Shown piece after piece: positions 26,701 to 39,500 of a DNA stretch of 64,000 nucleotides (position 1 is its first letter; each line of letters starts with the position of its first letter). The stretch lies in NCBI RefSeq assembly GCF_037975245.1, contig NC_092574.1, forward strand, positions 26,022,713-26,086,712, in the 5' to 3' direction. The DNA is from Apostichopus japonicus (Eukaryota > Echinodermata > Holothuroidea > Aspidochirotida > Stichopodidae). Below the pieces are notes generated by a model, which did not search any database, had not been told where the DNA came from, and saw nothing but the letters and a program-made list of their open reading frames with translations. Position numbers and translations under genes: made by a program.

Positions 26701-28835
26701 GGATCAATGACATTCTTTAATCTCGTTTGAACCAATTTCTAAATTTTCTTTGGGTTAATGGTGCTTTAAATGACTTGGAATCAACACTGCTTTCCTTCCA
26801 TGTATAGGCAAAATAGATCATACAAAATATCAAATGGGGAAGAAAGATTTGGGTGGAAATGTGGACATTTTATAACACAGATAAAATCTGTTAGTCTCAA
26901 ATGGAAGGTTTAGATTATGTGCCACTGATTAAATGTTAGTACTTTACCTGTTGGGTTTTCTGTTCTGTTGAAAGTATACATAGTATCTATTGGTGTTTGT
27001 CCTCAAGTGTGTTCATTGTTGTCTCTGTGAAGATTCTAGAAAGAGTCAGAATTAAAATAGAATTCAGAAACAGAATACCATGCCTCTTTGTTATTTCTGA
27101 CAGTTTTGTACTCTTGTTTATAATGTAGCAGATGCCTCGACTAGATGGTGGAAGCCTCTACCTGCACCAGTGGTACATAGATATGATGATGGAAGGGTGA
27201 ATTATCTTCTGTATTGATTAAAGCGGTTGGGGAATGAAGGAAGGGTAGGGGACATTGGTAAAGTTTGGGGGTAACCAGGATTCCTCAATGATTCACAAAG
27301 GTAATGAACTGAAACTGGGTCAATAGTGAAGTCGATATACAGAAACCCTAAAATTGACAAGTCCAATTATATTTAACATCGTTATCTTATTTGGTTACTT
27401 TCAAATTAGTTGTCTCAGTGCATCTGTCTCCCTCCCTCACACCCCCCCCCCCACCCACCCCCATCTCTCACATAAATGCACAATTTTCAAAACAATGATT
27501 TACACGGTGAAAATGGTGCTACAACGGTCCCGTTGATAATCGTCGAAGTTATGGTGTACGAAAATTGGAAGTAGAGGTCGCTATGACACAACGTCTTTAA
27601 TAGACGAACGTGTGTAACCCATTTTTTTTTTTCATTTATTGAAACCAGTATAAATATAGCATATTTATAAAAAGGAGTACACATGTCAAACTAAAAATAA
27701 ATAAATATGAAAACCATGATAGATAAGATGTTCAAATCATTGCACATCAAGAAAGCGTTAAAACTATGTACATTACTAGAACTAGGTGAAACAATTAGTA
27801 AAATTAATTAAAAGGTTCCAAATTACCAAATTGAATGTAATAGTCTCCATGGGGACTATATGGAGAATAAGGAAGTTCCCATACGGAATCGAAGATCAGT
27901 AGATCCAGCAGGGGTGGGTGGTGGATAATAGGCTATCAAAGCAGACAATTTTAGCAAAATTGTGAATTTAATTAATTGATTTAAATGAATTTAGTGATCA
28001 TGTAGATGATCCAATAGCCGATTGTTATCGTCCAAGAGAGAGAGAGAGAGAGAGAGTGATTTGCAGGAGTAACAGTAAATCATATGGAATGGAAAATGAT
28101 GTGTGCGGGCAGAAACATATTCCTGCCTCTATACTTTCAAAAGTGGGGGATCCCTCTGTCGGGGCCTGTGCCCTTTAAGAACGTCTCATACCACTCAATA
28201 TTTTGCAAAAAGCATGTTACAGGAAAATCCGGTGCTGTCATCAAATTCCATAATACGTTCGGCCTTTCATCTTTACCTGTTGACTGGCTTAGGATGTTTA
28301 AATGGCTACGGTATACTTGTCGCTTTTTCATGCGAAAGGTGTGTGGGGGGTGGGAGGGGAGGATTTGGGGTGATGGGGATGCAGCTCAACCGTCAATTTG
28401 AAGAAATTCTCCCATTCCGAAGGGCGAAGGCGGAGACTACGTAGAACTGTCGATGAGAGTATCGCGATTTGTATGGTGGCCGCCGGTTGTGTTACCAATT
28501 ACAGAATGATCTTTTCTTCTTGTCATTCAATAAGCCAGAACTGATCATCTCCCTGTTGGTCCATCGCTTGGAGAGATATGTAAGTACAGGTAGACACAAA
28601 TAAAAACAGGTAGAATAAAAACAAAGAAATGTCAGATGGACAGACACAAAATTTTAGCTAAAATTTTGCCTAGGCAAACTAGAGATCGAAAATGACAACA
28701 CGGAGAATATCAAAAGTCTTGCAAATAAAGCAAAAACAGGGAGAATTTGAATATAAAAGGACAAGATCACAAGAGTATAGTTTCGTTAAAATGAAATGAT
28801 ACAGGTAAGCCTAAATGAAGAACTGAAAACTGACT
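23791..28835. other. Intergenic sequence, no gene seen
   Basis: About 5 kb with no supportable exon. It contains G-rich tracts at about 26344-26410, 26530-26541 and 26628-26642, a C/CA-rich tract near 27440-27462, and an AG dinucleotide run at 28035-28056. Open frames of up to 135 codons (26328-26735, minus) are proline- and serine-rich translations of the G-rich tracts and show no domain. Confidence 0.5.
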
Positions 28836-29137
28836 GAAATTATAAGCAATGGAAAAGGAGCAAAGATACTGATAGCTTCAGTTGAACGGTATTTGAACCA
28901 TTGACCTCTCTCCGTGTAACGCAAAGATCACTGGTTCGAATCCCGATTTAGCAATGAACATGTTTGCTTCTGTCCATTGTTAAAAAGATAATTAGAAGAA
29001 ACCACTCAATGCAAAATCCTGAACGATAAAACGTGTTGAAGCTGGCATGGCAGCCACTGACCCAGCGGGTCAGGTCAAGTAGGAAGCCCGTGAAAATATA
29101 TATAGAAACAGAATACTATATTCTCATTTTCATAAAA
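28836..29137 (+). mobile_element. Candidate tRNA-derived SINE
   Basis: A box-A-like TAGCTTCAGTTGA (about 28873-28885) is followed by an exact box B, GGTTCGAATCC (28933-28943), at a spacing typical of tRNA genes. The intervening sequence does not fold as a convincing functional tRNA. The 302-bp interval is bracketed by identical 12-bp direct repeats, TGAAAACTGACT at 28824-28835 and 29138-29149, which could be a target-site duplication. Against this, the tRNA-like head starts about 30 bp inside the left repeat and the 3' tail is only weakly A-rich. Dispersed copies elsewhere in the genome would settle it. Confidence 0.4.
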
Positions 29138-29149
29138 TGAAAACTGACT

Positions 29150-30513
29150 CGACTGAAGATGTGGGCTAGCTGGGATGAGATCCAAGCGACCCAACCAGGC
29201 TGACTACCCAAATGACCTCAAGCTGCTGATTGGCAGAAGACAACAAGGAGCCAATCACGGAACCCGCCTGCAACGCTACACATAATTAAAACAAGGAATG
29301 TTGCCATTTTGTACCCAAGCGGAAAGTGATATATCTTGTCAAAATGTCATCTTAATGTAACTTGACAAGTCACAACCCAACATTTTTTTCACCATACTCG
29401 GGATCTCGACTGACATTCTACGGAAGCGTAGGAGACGTTTTGATGATGCACAACAACTCGTCAACACGACAAGAAGTTGACAATCGACGTTTGACGACAT
29501 CATACCAAATTGTCATGACGTCAAAAATCTGAAAATTGACGTTTTGTCGAAAGACGTACGTAATTGTACAGTGTGATTAACAACTCTGTAATTGCACTGT
29601 TTTTAAGCAAAGTAGAAGATAGCACCTTGAATACTCAAAATTATTTTCAAGAATTATATGCCTCCTTATAATTTTTACGCAGTAAAAGTTTACTTCTATC
29701 AAGTTCTTTCCGGACTTCCGTAGGTCAATGTCTTCGGATTTCAATCTCTTGCGTAATAGCTATCGCAAAATGTATATTAACACCAAAGGTTGAATTTAGG
29801 CTAGCCAAGATTCTGTCCTTACAGTAGGAATGCTATGACAATTGTCATGTGCACGATATACGTGGACTAGCAGAGAGCAACAAAAAGACTGGCCCTTACT
29901 TTTGAGCTTTGCCTGATGTTTCTCTTCTACTCCAACATAAAGTGCACGAAGAGAACTAATTAGAGACAAAGGTATTTATATATAAAGCAAACTAAGGTTA
30001 CATAACAAAATTTAGTTTGTCAATGTAACATGCCTAACACTGTACAGACAGTGCGGTGAGTGCTACTAGGTTAGGCCTTTACTAGGCAAAGCCTAAGTTC
30101 AGTTAGGCTACGCCAGGCTAAGCATACTTGGGCAACTTAGGTAACTAAGGGCTAAGTTAGGCCTAACCAACATAATTGCACAACCGTTGATGTAAGCTTC
30201 TGCTTAATTACAGAATACCTAGCAACTCTTGAATCTCACAGACTATTATATCGATACTCGATGTACAGTGTAAAGGGATATACAGTAGTAAACAATGTAC
30301 TGTCGTTCTTCGCAAGCTGGAAGTGTGTGAGTGTTATGATTGCCAGTGATACTCAGTCTATAAGGCCTTGTCTTGAGGCTTAAAGTCTTTCAAGTATCAG
30401 ATAGTTTTGTTACTTTCAGGAAGCCTGAACAGTCATATTCCTATCTTTGGCATTACCTTTTGTTGTTTTCTAAGGAAGATGAGGTAACACAGAAACATTC
30501 CCTGACTTACAAT
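29150..30513 (+). promoter_or_regulatory. RNF14 upstream region and probable 5' untranslated exon boundary
   Basis: No coding exon is seen. A perfect CRE palindrome TGACGTCA lies at 29516-29523 among several GACG words. The 30060-30170 interval is rich in TAGGCCTA-type words. A pyrimidine-rich acceptor ending in AG at 30418-30419 suggests that the first coding exon is preceded by an upstream noncoding exon and that 30420-30513 is 5' untranslated sequence. Confidence 0.35.
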
Positions 30514-33500
30514 ATGTCCGACAGTGATGACCAAGAAGATGAGATAACAGCTCTGTCCAGTATCTACGAAGAACGAGTCTTTACAGCAGCAGATGATAAA
30601 AAGGGAGGGCAGTTTGTAGTTAATGTGACTTTGCCAGAGAATTTCCACGTACAGTTAGATGGGCCAGTTTGTGTCAGTGTTGCCCTGAAAGCAGGTACAG
30701 AGAACAATCGAAGTTGATTGAAGATTGGAAGAGTTGTTTTGGTGATTTCATGTCAAACTGCAGTAGGATTTCTGTAGAAATAATATTCTATTACTTGATT
30801 CTGACATCAGTGTCAATTAGACAGTACAGTGGCATAACTAGGCTGGCGTGGCTGGTGCAAACTGGGACCTGATGTCGAGGACCCAAGAAATATGACCACA
30901 AGTTGACTAAAGACAAGTTTTGAAATCAGATTTTATTCATTTTAAATTTTAATTATATTTTTGTCCATCTTTAACACTGTTCAGTACAGTCTTTTAGTTC
31001 TCTCCCGATATCCACCAAAAAGAAAATTCAAATGCAACCCTGTCCTAAACAGAGAAAGCCTGAGAGTGCGGCCTTGTCTGAGCATCTCAAGATGCCAAAT
31101 ATATACTTTATCACTCAAGCCCAAATGATGACTGGGATTGGGTGAAAGTGGACTCTCCTTTGGAGGCCCATTTCTATTGCTACACAGGCCAGGTTGCTCC
31201 TTCCTATGCCACTAGTACAGTACATTCAGTAGTTTATTGTATGTGTTATGAACAAGAAACAACATTTTTTTCAATTTTAAAGCAGTATGTTTCATTTGAT
31301 GGTAATCTTCAAAGTTTTGGTATCTGTCAAGTGTCAATGAAGAGCTGAGAATTTGTTTAACAAATTCTTGAATCATATCTTACATACTGCAAATTGATTT
31401 AATCACATATCTTTTTAGACTTGTTACATATCTTTTCTATAAACATCGCTAAATTGACTGCCATATCTCCAGTACATTCCCCGCAAAACTGGAAAGAAAT
31501 GCAATTTCACATGATAATTAATTGTCAACTCGACTCCCCAAGTACAGAGAGACTAGTGAAGACTTTCTTCCCTTGCTGATACTTTGAAAGAATAATCCTT
31601 TTCTCTTTGCAGGAGTCAGACCATTCAAGAAGGATGAAGTACATCTGCTCCCTCTAGAATTCCTGCCCCCAGTCATGCTGCACTTCCAATATCCTGCTGA
31701 TTACCCATCATGCAAATCACCTCAATTTACTCTGTCATGTAAATGGCTTTCACCAAGGCAGGTTGGTACATTGAATTTCATGGAAGTGTTGACTCTCTCA
31801 GTGTCTATAGTTTTTCTCCTCTTTTACAAATTTTGAAGACATTGCTTTACAGGATGCCTTGTGCACTTTATTATAGAGCTTTGTGAACTGTAGCAATGTT
31901 AATCCTAACAAATCTACTAAGGTGACCTTTGGTTCTTGATATGAAATTGTTTTGATATGTGGGTATTGCCCCAGACCAGGTTTATAATTTTGTGGCATCT
32001 GATGTACGTTAAATGTACAACTGGACATGATCACAGAGGTGCCAGATCACATTACAGGCAAAGTGACACTTTGAAAATTCATCCATTTTGGGTTTGGAAC
32101 CAGACTGAGAAGTTGGGCTGAACAAACTGCTAATTGCTTGCATTATCTTGTTACCCAAATTGTTTGTATATCGACATGTAAGGAGATGAGATAAGAGTTA
32201 AGACAAACTATGTAATAGTACACCAAATGTCCCAAGATATGGGAGGGTTGCCTACTGTAGCAAGGAATGGAAAGACACTATGCCTACGTATGACCTGTTA
32301 ATGTTGTGATATGCTATTCTTATGACTATGTATGACCTGTTAATGTTGCGATATGCCATTCTTATAACTATGTATTACCTGTTAATGTTATCTAATGCCA
32401 TTCTTATGACTATGTGTGACCTGTTAATGTTGTGATATGCTATTCTAATGACTATGTATGACCTGTTAATGTGGTCTAATGCCATTCTTATGACTATGTG
32501 TGACCTGTTAATGTTGTGATACACTATTCTTGGGCAGGTCCAAGCTATTTGCACTGTGACGTACGGGACATTTCAGAGACTTAAATGTGTCTAAAAGTTA
32601 TAAAAAAATCTATTTTCCAGAAACTTTTTCAGGTTTTCATATTTGTTATTGCTGCTACTGTATTGCAAACTCATGAAGATTTCCTACACTTGCTTTAATT
32701 AGGTCCCATCTTAATTAATGTATAGTGTGACGTACGGGACCAGAGAAATTTGTGTTTTTTTTACTAAAGAGCAAAGCTGAAATCGCTCTGAAATTAGGAG
32801 GGCAGTGATCAAGCTGTTATAACTAGTGAATAGCCTAACCTTCCAAGGGCTAAGCTGTAACATATTAGAAAAAAATATGAAGCCATTCCAGTTCAGTGAT
32901 TACACTAATGAAAATTGTCCTGTGACGTACGGGACATGTGACATACGGGACAATTTGTCCAAATAAAAATTGACTATGAAAACTTCAAAACTCATATTTT
33001 TATTCCTGAATATACCATAACAAGCTGATTTCTACATAAAAACAATTTGGATATGCCAGAACAATGTCATTGGTAATTTCATGCCATATTTCCTTCTTTC
33101 TGGGATCGAAAAGAGCAGTGACTGTACTTGTGAGATCATTCCACTACATTAAACATGGAATGCGTAAAGTATAAATCTACTCTACACATTCATCAAATAC
33201 TCTTAACATCAATTCTAGCTTTGTTAGACCACAAATGATTCAAGATGTAAAGTTTTAGTGCATATCTGTTTCGGTATATACTGTACAACACTGTATCATA
33301 CTCCCCACTATTGACCCTGAATTTGAAATATGATCCATCCCATTCAAAACATACCAAAATGTCCACAGTAACGTCCACATAATGTCCATCTATGAAACTA
33401 GTACAAGAAAGCATACTCTATAGACCTAATACTGGTTACCAGACCAAATACTCATAACATCAATTCTAGCTTTGTTAGACCACAAATGATTCAAGATGCA

Positions 33501-36500
33501 AAGTTTTGGTGCAAAACTGTTTGGTTTATACTGTACAACACTGTATCATACTCCCACTATTGACCCTGAAGTTGAAATATGATCCATCCCATTCAAAACA
33601 TACCAAAATGTCCACAGTAACGTCCACATAATGTCCATCTATGAAACTAGTACAACAAAGAAAACTCTATAGACCTAACACTGGTTACCAGACCAAATAC
33701 TCATAACATCAATTCTAGCTTTGTTAGACCACAAATGATTCAAGATGCAAGTTTTGGTGCAAAACTGTTTTGGTTTATACTGTACAACACTGTATCATAC
33801 TCCCACTATTGACCCTGAAGTTGAAATATGATCCATCCCATTCAAAACATATCAAAATCTCCACAGTAACGCCACATAATGTCCATCTATGACACTAGTA
33901 CAACAAAGAAAACTCTATAGACCTACAGTAATACTGATTATTGAACAAACTCATGAGTGATTGTCCTCTGCAAAAATTGGGCGAGCAAAACTCTATACTT
34001 GTAACTAAAAATCTCAATGTCTACTATCTAAGTTCAGGACACAAGAACATTGTTGCACAGTCATGATAGTCACCTTTCACAATAGGCCTAGGAAATGTTG
34101 AAATGCAAACTCAACATTCTTGAAGTCGTCCTCATTCAATGCAAATGTTGAAAAGCATTGTAGATGATTCTGTATCCCACACACACACACAATTGACTTC
34201 CCGATAGTATATTGAACAACACCTGGGCTGTTGGTGGTCATCGGTCAATAGTTTATTTGAAGCTACCATCTTTCAACAAAATAAATTTGTAAGCATTGGA
34301 AGGTTTCCAGTAGAGGTCCCCATTGGAGCCCATGCATGTTTATTATGTATAAATACAGGGTTTCCCCCACACTATGTCCCGTACGTCACATTTTGTCCCG
34401 TACGTCACATTTTTAATTTTGATAATTAGATTTGCTGTGAATATTATTTCAATTTTTTTGGGATGGATTTTGTTGAACAATGTTCTTAATTAGAACTTGA
34501 CAGAATATCACCAAAAAAAAATTGTTCGTCCATATCAAAACTTGAAAAAAAGTGCTGAAAATTGTGACGTACGGGACATCAGTATTTGGACACTAGCTAA
34601 TAAGCATATTTAATTGATGAACCCCCAAACAATATGTCAAAATAATTGGAAGGAAGGGTGTATCATGTCCCACATAACTTATATTCACTAAATTCATATT
34701 GCTGGCAGGGAAATAGGATTCCAAATGTCCCGTACGTCACACTGCAATTTGAATTTATGCAAATTAGCCAGCTGTAATTGTTCGAATAGGCAAAACAATT
34801 AAAAAAAATTATGAAAATCTGAAACTTCAATAATTCAGCTTTAACATGACACCACATTTAGGGTGCTTCAGTAAAGTTTGAAATTTGGCTTCTAGGGATA
34901 CAATAGCTTGGACCTGCCCTCTTATGACTATGTATGACCTGTTAATGTTGTGATAAGCCATTCTTATGACTATGTCTGACCTGTTAATGTTGTCTTATGC
35001 CATTCTTATGACTATGTATGACCTGTTAATGTGGTTTTATGCCATTATGATGACTATGTATGACCTCTTAATGTTGTGATATGCCATTATGACTATGTAT
35101 GACCTCTTAATGTGGTCATACATAGTCATAATGGCATATCACAATTATGACTATGTATGACCTCTTAATATGACTATGTATGACCTGTTAATGTTGTCTA
35201 ATGCCATTCTTATGACTATGTATGACCTGTTAATGTTGTCTTACGACTATGTTTGTTGTTTGACCTGTTAATGTTGTCTTATGCCATTCTTATGACTATG
35301 TATGACCTGTTAATGTTGTCTTATGACTATGTTTGTTGTTTGACCTGTTAATGTTGTCTAATGCCATCTTATGACTAAGTATGACCTGTTAATGTTGTGA
35401 TATGCCATTCTTATGACTAAGTATGACCTGTTAATGTTGTCTTATGCCATTCTTATGACTATGTATGACCTGTTAATGTTGTCTTACGACTATGTTTGTT
35501 GTTTGACCTGTTAATGTTGTCTAATGCCATTCTTATGACTAAGTATGACCTGTTAATGTTGTCTTACGACTATGTTTGTTGTTTGACCTGTTAATGTTGT
35601 CTTATGCCATTCTTATGACTATGTATGACCTGTTAATGTTGTCTTACGACTATGTTTGTTGTTTGACCTGTTAATGTTGTCTTATGCCATTGTTATGACT
35701 ACGTATGACCTGTTCATGTTGTCTTATGGCTATGTTTGTTGTTTGACCTGTTAATGTTGTCTTATGCCATTCTTATGACTATGTATGACCTGTTAATGTT
35801 GTGATAAGCCATTCTTATGACTATGTCTGACCTGTTAATGTTGTCTTATGCCATTCTTATGACTATGTATGACCTGTTAATGTGGTTTTATGCCATTATG
35901 ATGACTATGTATGACCTCTTAATGTTGTGATATGCCATTATGACTATGTATGACCTCTTAATGTGGTCATACATAGTCATAATGGCATATCACAATTATG
36001 ACTATGTATGACCTCTTAATATGACTATGTATGACCTGTTAATGTTGTCTAATGCCATTCTTATGACTATGTATGACCTGTTAATGTTGTCTTACGACTA
36101 TGTTTGTTGTTTGACCTGTTAATGTTGTCTTATGCCATTCTTATGACTATGTATGACCTGTTAATGTTGTCTTATGACTATGTTTGTTGTTTGACCTGTT
36201 AATGTTGTCTAATGCCATCTTATGACTAAGTATGACCTGTTAATGTTGTGATATGCCATTCTTATGACTAAGTATGACCTGTTAATGTTGTCTTATGCCA
36301 TTCTTATGACTATGTATGACCTGTTAATGTTGTCTTACGACTATGTTTGTTGTTTGACCTGTTAATGTTGTCTAATGCCATTCTTATGACTAAGTATGAC
36401 CTGTTAATGTTGTCTTACGACTATGTTTGTTGTTTGACCTGTTAATGTTGTCTTATGCCATTCTTATGACTATGTATGACCTGTTAATGTTGTCTTACGA

Positions 36501-39500
36501 CTATGTTTGTTGTTTGACCTGTTAATGTTGTCTTATGCCATTGTTATGACTACGTATGACCTGTTCATGTTGTCTTATGGCTATGTTTGTTGTTTGACCT
36601 GTTAATGTTGTCTTATGCCATTCTTATGACTATGTATGACCTTTTAATGTTGTCTTATGACTATGTTTGTTGTTTGACCTGTTAATGTTGTCTAATGCCA
36701 TCTTATGACTAAGTATGACCTGTTAATTTTGTCTTATGCCATTCTTATGACTATGTATGACCTGTTAATGTTGTCTTATGCCATTGTTATGACTATGTAT
36801 GACCTGCTAATGTTGTCTTACGACTATGTTTTTGTTTGACCTGTTAATGTTGTCTTATGCCATTCTTATGACTATGTATGACCTGTTAATGTTGTCTTAT
36901 AAATGCCATTCTTATGACTAAGTATGACCTGTTAATGTTGTCTTATGCCATTCATATGACTATGTATGACCTGTTAATGTTGTCTTATGATTATGTTTGT
37001 TGTTTGACCTGTTAATGTGGTCTTATGCCATTCTTATGACTATGTATGACCTGTTAATGTTGTCTTATGCCATTGTTATGACTATTTATGACCTGTCAAT
37101 GTTGTCTTATGCTATTCTTATGACTAAGTATGACCTGTTAATGTTGTCTAATCTATGCCATTCTTGTGACTATGTATGACCTGTTAATGTTGTCTTATGC
37201 CATTCTTATGACTATGTCTGACCTGTTAATGTTGTGATATGCTATTCTTATGACTAAGTATGACCTGTTAATGTTGTGATATGCCATTCTTATGACTATG
37301 TATGACCTGTTAATGTTGTCTAATGCCATTCTTATGACTATGTATGACTTGTTAATGTTGTTTTCTGCTATTCTTATGACTAAGTATGACCTGTTAATGT
37401 TGTTTTATGCCATTCTTATGACTAAGTATGACCTGTTAATGTTGTGATATGCTATTCTTGACAGATAACAAAGCTGTGCTGTAATCTGGATGAGCTGTGG
37501 GAGGAGAGTAAAGGTGAAGTCATTTTGTTTCAATGGATTCAATTCCTGCAAGATGAAACCTTTACTTTTTTGAACCTTAAAAACCACCTTCAATTGGACT
37601 ACTCCTATGTCCGCACCTTTGCTCGAAATGCATCGCTCAGTGGCGGAAAAGTGGAAACAACGCCTGACGCTCACGGTGGCAATGCCTCTGGTACCGAAGA
37701 TGGTGAAGCACGGGTACACAGGGTGGAGGCTGATGGCGCGGTGTCAATGGAAAGTACTGACAGTAGAGCCATCCAGGATGTTGCATCTCTTACAAACCTA
37801 ATCCAGTCTTTGGTTCATCATGATGTTGAAGAGAAGCAGCATGCATTTGATGTTGGTTTCTACCATTGTCAAATTTGCTTTGAGGAGAAGATGGGCACAG
37901 AGTGTCTCCGTTTCCCCCACTGTGAACATGTGTATTGTAAACTCTGTATCACAGAGTATTTCAACGTGCAGATCACCGACGGAAATGTCAAGGCTCTCAC
38001 ATGTCCCGAACAGAAGTGTGACTCTCAAGCATCTCAAACTCAGGTGAGTAGACATGAGTTTTGTTACTGTATTAAAACAAGTTTTGTCTTTAAGTATAAT
38101 GTACAGCCTGACTATATTTGTTGTTGTCTATTCACTGCCCACCTTATGATTGGTGGGAGCCCAGAGGTAGAATTCACAGCACAGTCTTCTCTTTGTGTCA
38201 AGGAAATAGCTTGTAAAACTTGTAAAATTTGTAAAACAGCTGCTATTGGTAAGTTCTCAGTTATACTTCAGGGAATCATTTAGTGGTCACATTGTATGGA
38301 ACAGTTATTTGGTTAATGAGTTTTCTTGCTCATTAAGATCTAGTCTGAAAAATCCCATTGTTTTTATTCAGTCTGTTGTTTACTATTATACCACCCACTT
38401 GTTCCTCCAACTCCCTCTCACATCATGCGGTCTGTGTATGATGTCTTGTAAATTCACTCATGTGTCTTCTACAGTACTTATTAGTGTGTTTTAAGTTCAA
38501 GATTAAAATCAGACCCACAATGATTCTAACTGGGTAAGTGCTTGTAGTAGAACTTTAAAACTTTTAAGTGAGACAAAATTAATCTGAGCAGCTCTCACAG
38601 TAGCTGTGTATTACTGACGGAAAGAAAAAAATGTGGGCTCTTGTTTTATTCCATCAGGTACGATCCCTTGTGAGTGAGGAACTCTTCGCTAGGTACGATC
38701 GACTTCTTCTGCAGCTCTCCTTGGACGGTATGGAGGACGTCACCAGGTGTCCACGCAACGCCTGTCAAAGTCCTGTTATGAAGGAAGAAGACAGCACAAT
38801 GGCTGTGTGTCCAACCTGTCACCTGGCCTTCTGCACTCTTTGTAACATGGCCTACCATGGGGTGTCCCCCTGTCGTATCAAGAAAGGTCAGTCTGACAGA
38901 AAGCTATCTGACAAAACTCATGGCTGAGCCAGTGCCCCCCCCTTCCCTTCTTAAATTTGATTGGCACTTAAAATTATCTGCAAGCACAAGTTTGCCCAGA
39001 ACAAGGTACATAGTGGCAAAAGTTAGCATGCCTTGCACAGAAGTATTCCTTATTGTTTACATGTGTTTTCTTATGCAACCTTATTTCAGTAATTTCAGTG
39101 TCTGCCAATACTTGTCCAAATGATTTTAGTTACAGTGCAGTCTCAATTTGGTGTTTATAACAAGTTGTTCATTGGACGACTTCCATGGCTGATTTTTTTA
39201 GTCCAAACAGAGATTTGATCTTCTGGGATGGCCTGTCGACCATTTAAAATTAGCCCTAATACAGTGTAGGATGCATACAACAGCTATTTGAGTAGACCTT
39301 GATCAACATTTTAGTTATGTTTCATACTAGACTTGCATAACATTGCAGGTTATTAGCTTGACTTGTGAAATTTAACCTTTTCTCAGTTTGGAATTGATAT
39401 GTGATGAATGAAAAGTGGTAGTTTGAAAAGTTTATCAGCGGTGAACTGTTGAGGATTAAATATTAATCTGTTAATCACTCATTAACCTTCTTTTGGAAAG

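Larger units (their letters stand above)
34920..37460 (+). repeat. 42-bp minisatellite, right part, reaching the RNF14 exon 3 acceptor
   Basis: About 60 units of roughly 42 bp, including a shorter variant with TACGACTATGTTTGTTGTTTG that alternates with the main type in places. A block of about 850 bp is duplicated (34921-35770 and 35772-36621, offset 851). The last unit merges into the acceptor of RNF14 exon 3 (AG at 37463-37464), so the branch point and pyrimidine tract must lie in repeat-derived sequence. Confidence 0.9.

Noticed and set aside
26328..26735. 135-codon proline/serine-rich minus-strand frame
   Set aside because: Produced by G-rich tracts that exclude stop codons; no domain.
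28084..28444. Two overlapping plus-strand frames of 105 and 113 codons
   Set aside because: Mutually exclusive frames in the same sequence, neither with family likeness or splice-site logic.
28873..28943. Functional tRNA gene
   Set aside because: Box B is exact but the acceptor and anticodon stems do not pair convincingly, so a tRNA-derived repeat is more likely.
30373..30513. In-frame 47-residue N-terminal extension of RNF14
   Set aside because: It spans a pyrimidine-rich splice acceptor at 30418-30419 and adds no conserved sequence; the conserved start is at 30514.
32280..37460. CRISPR-like regular repeats
   Set aside because: Units are contiguous and related along their whole length with no unique spacers, the context is an animal intron, and the pattern is a minisatellite.
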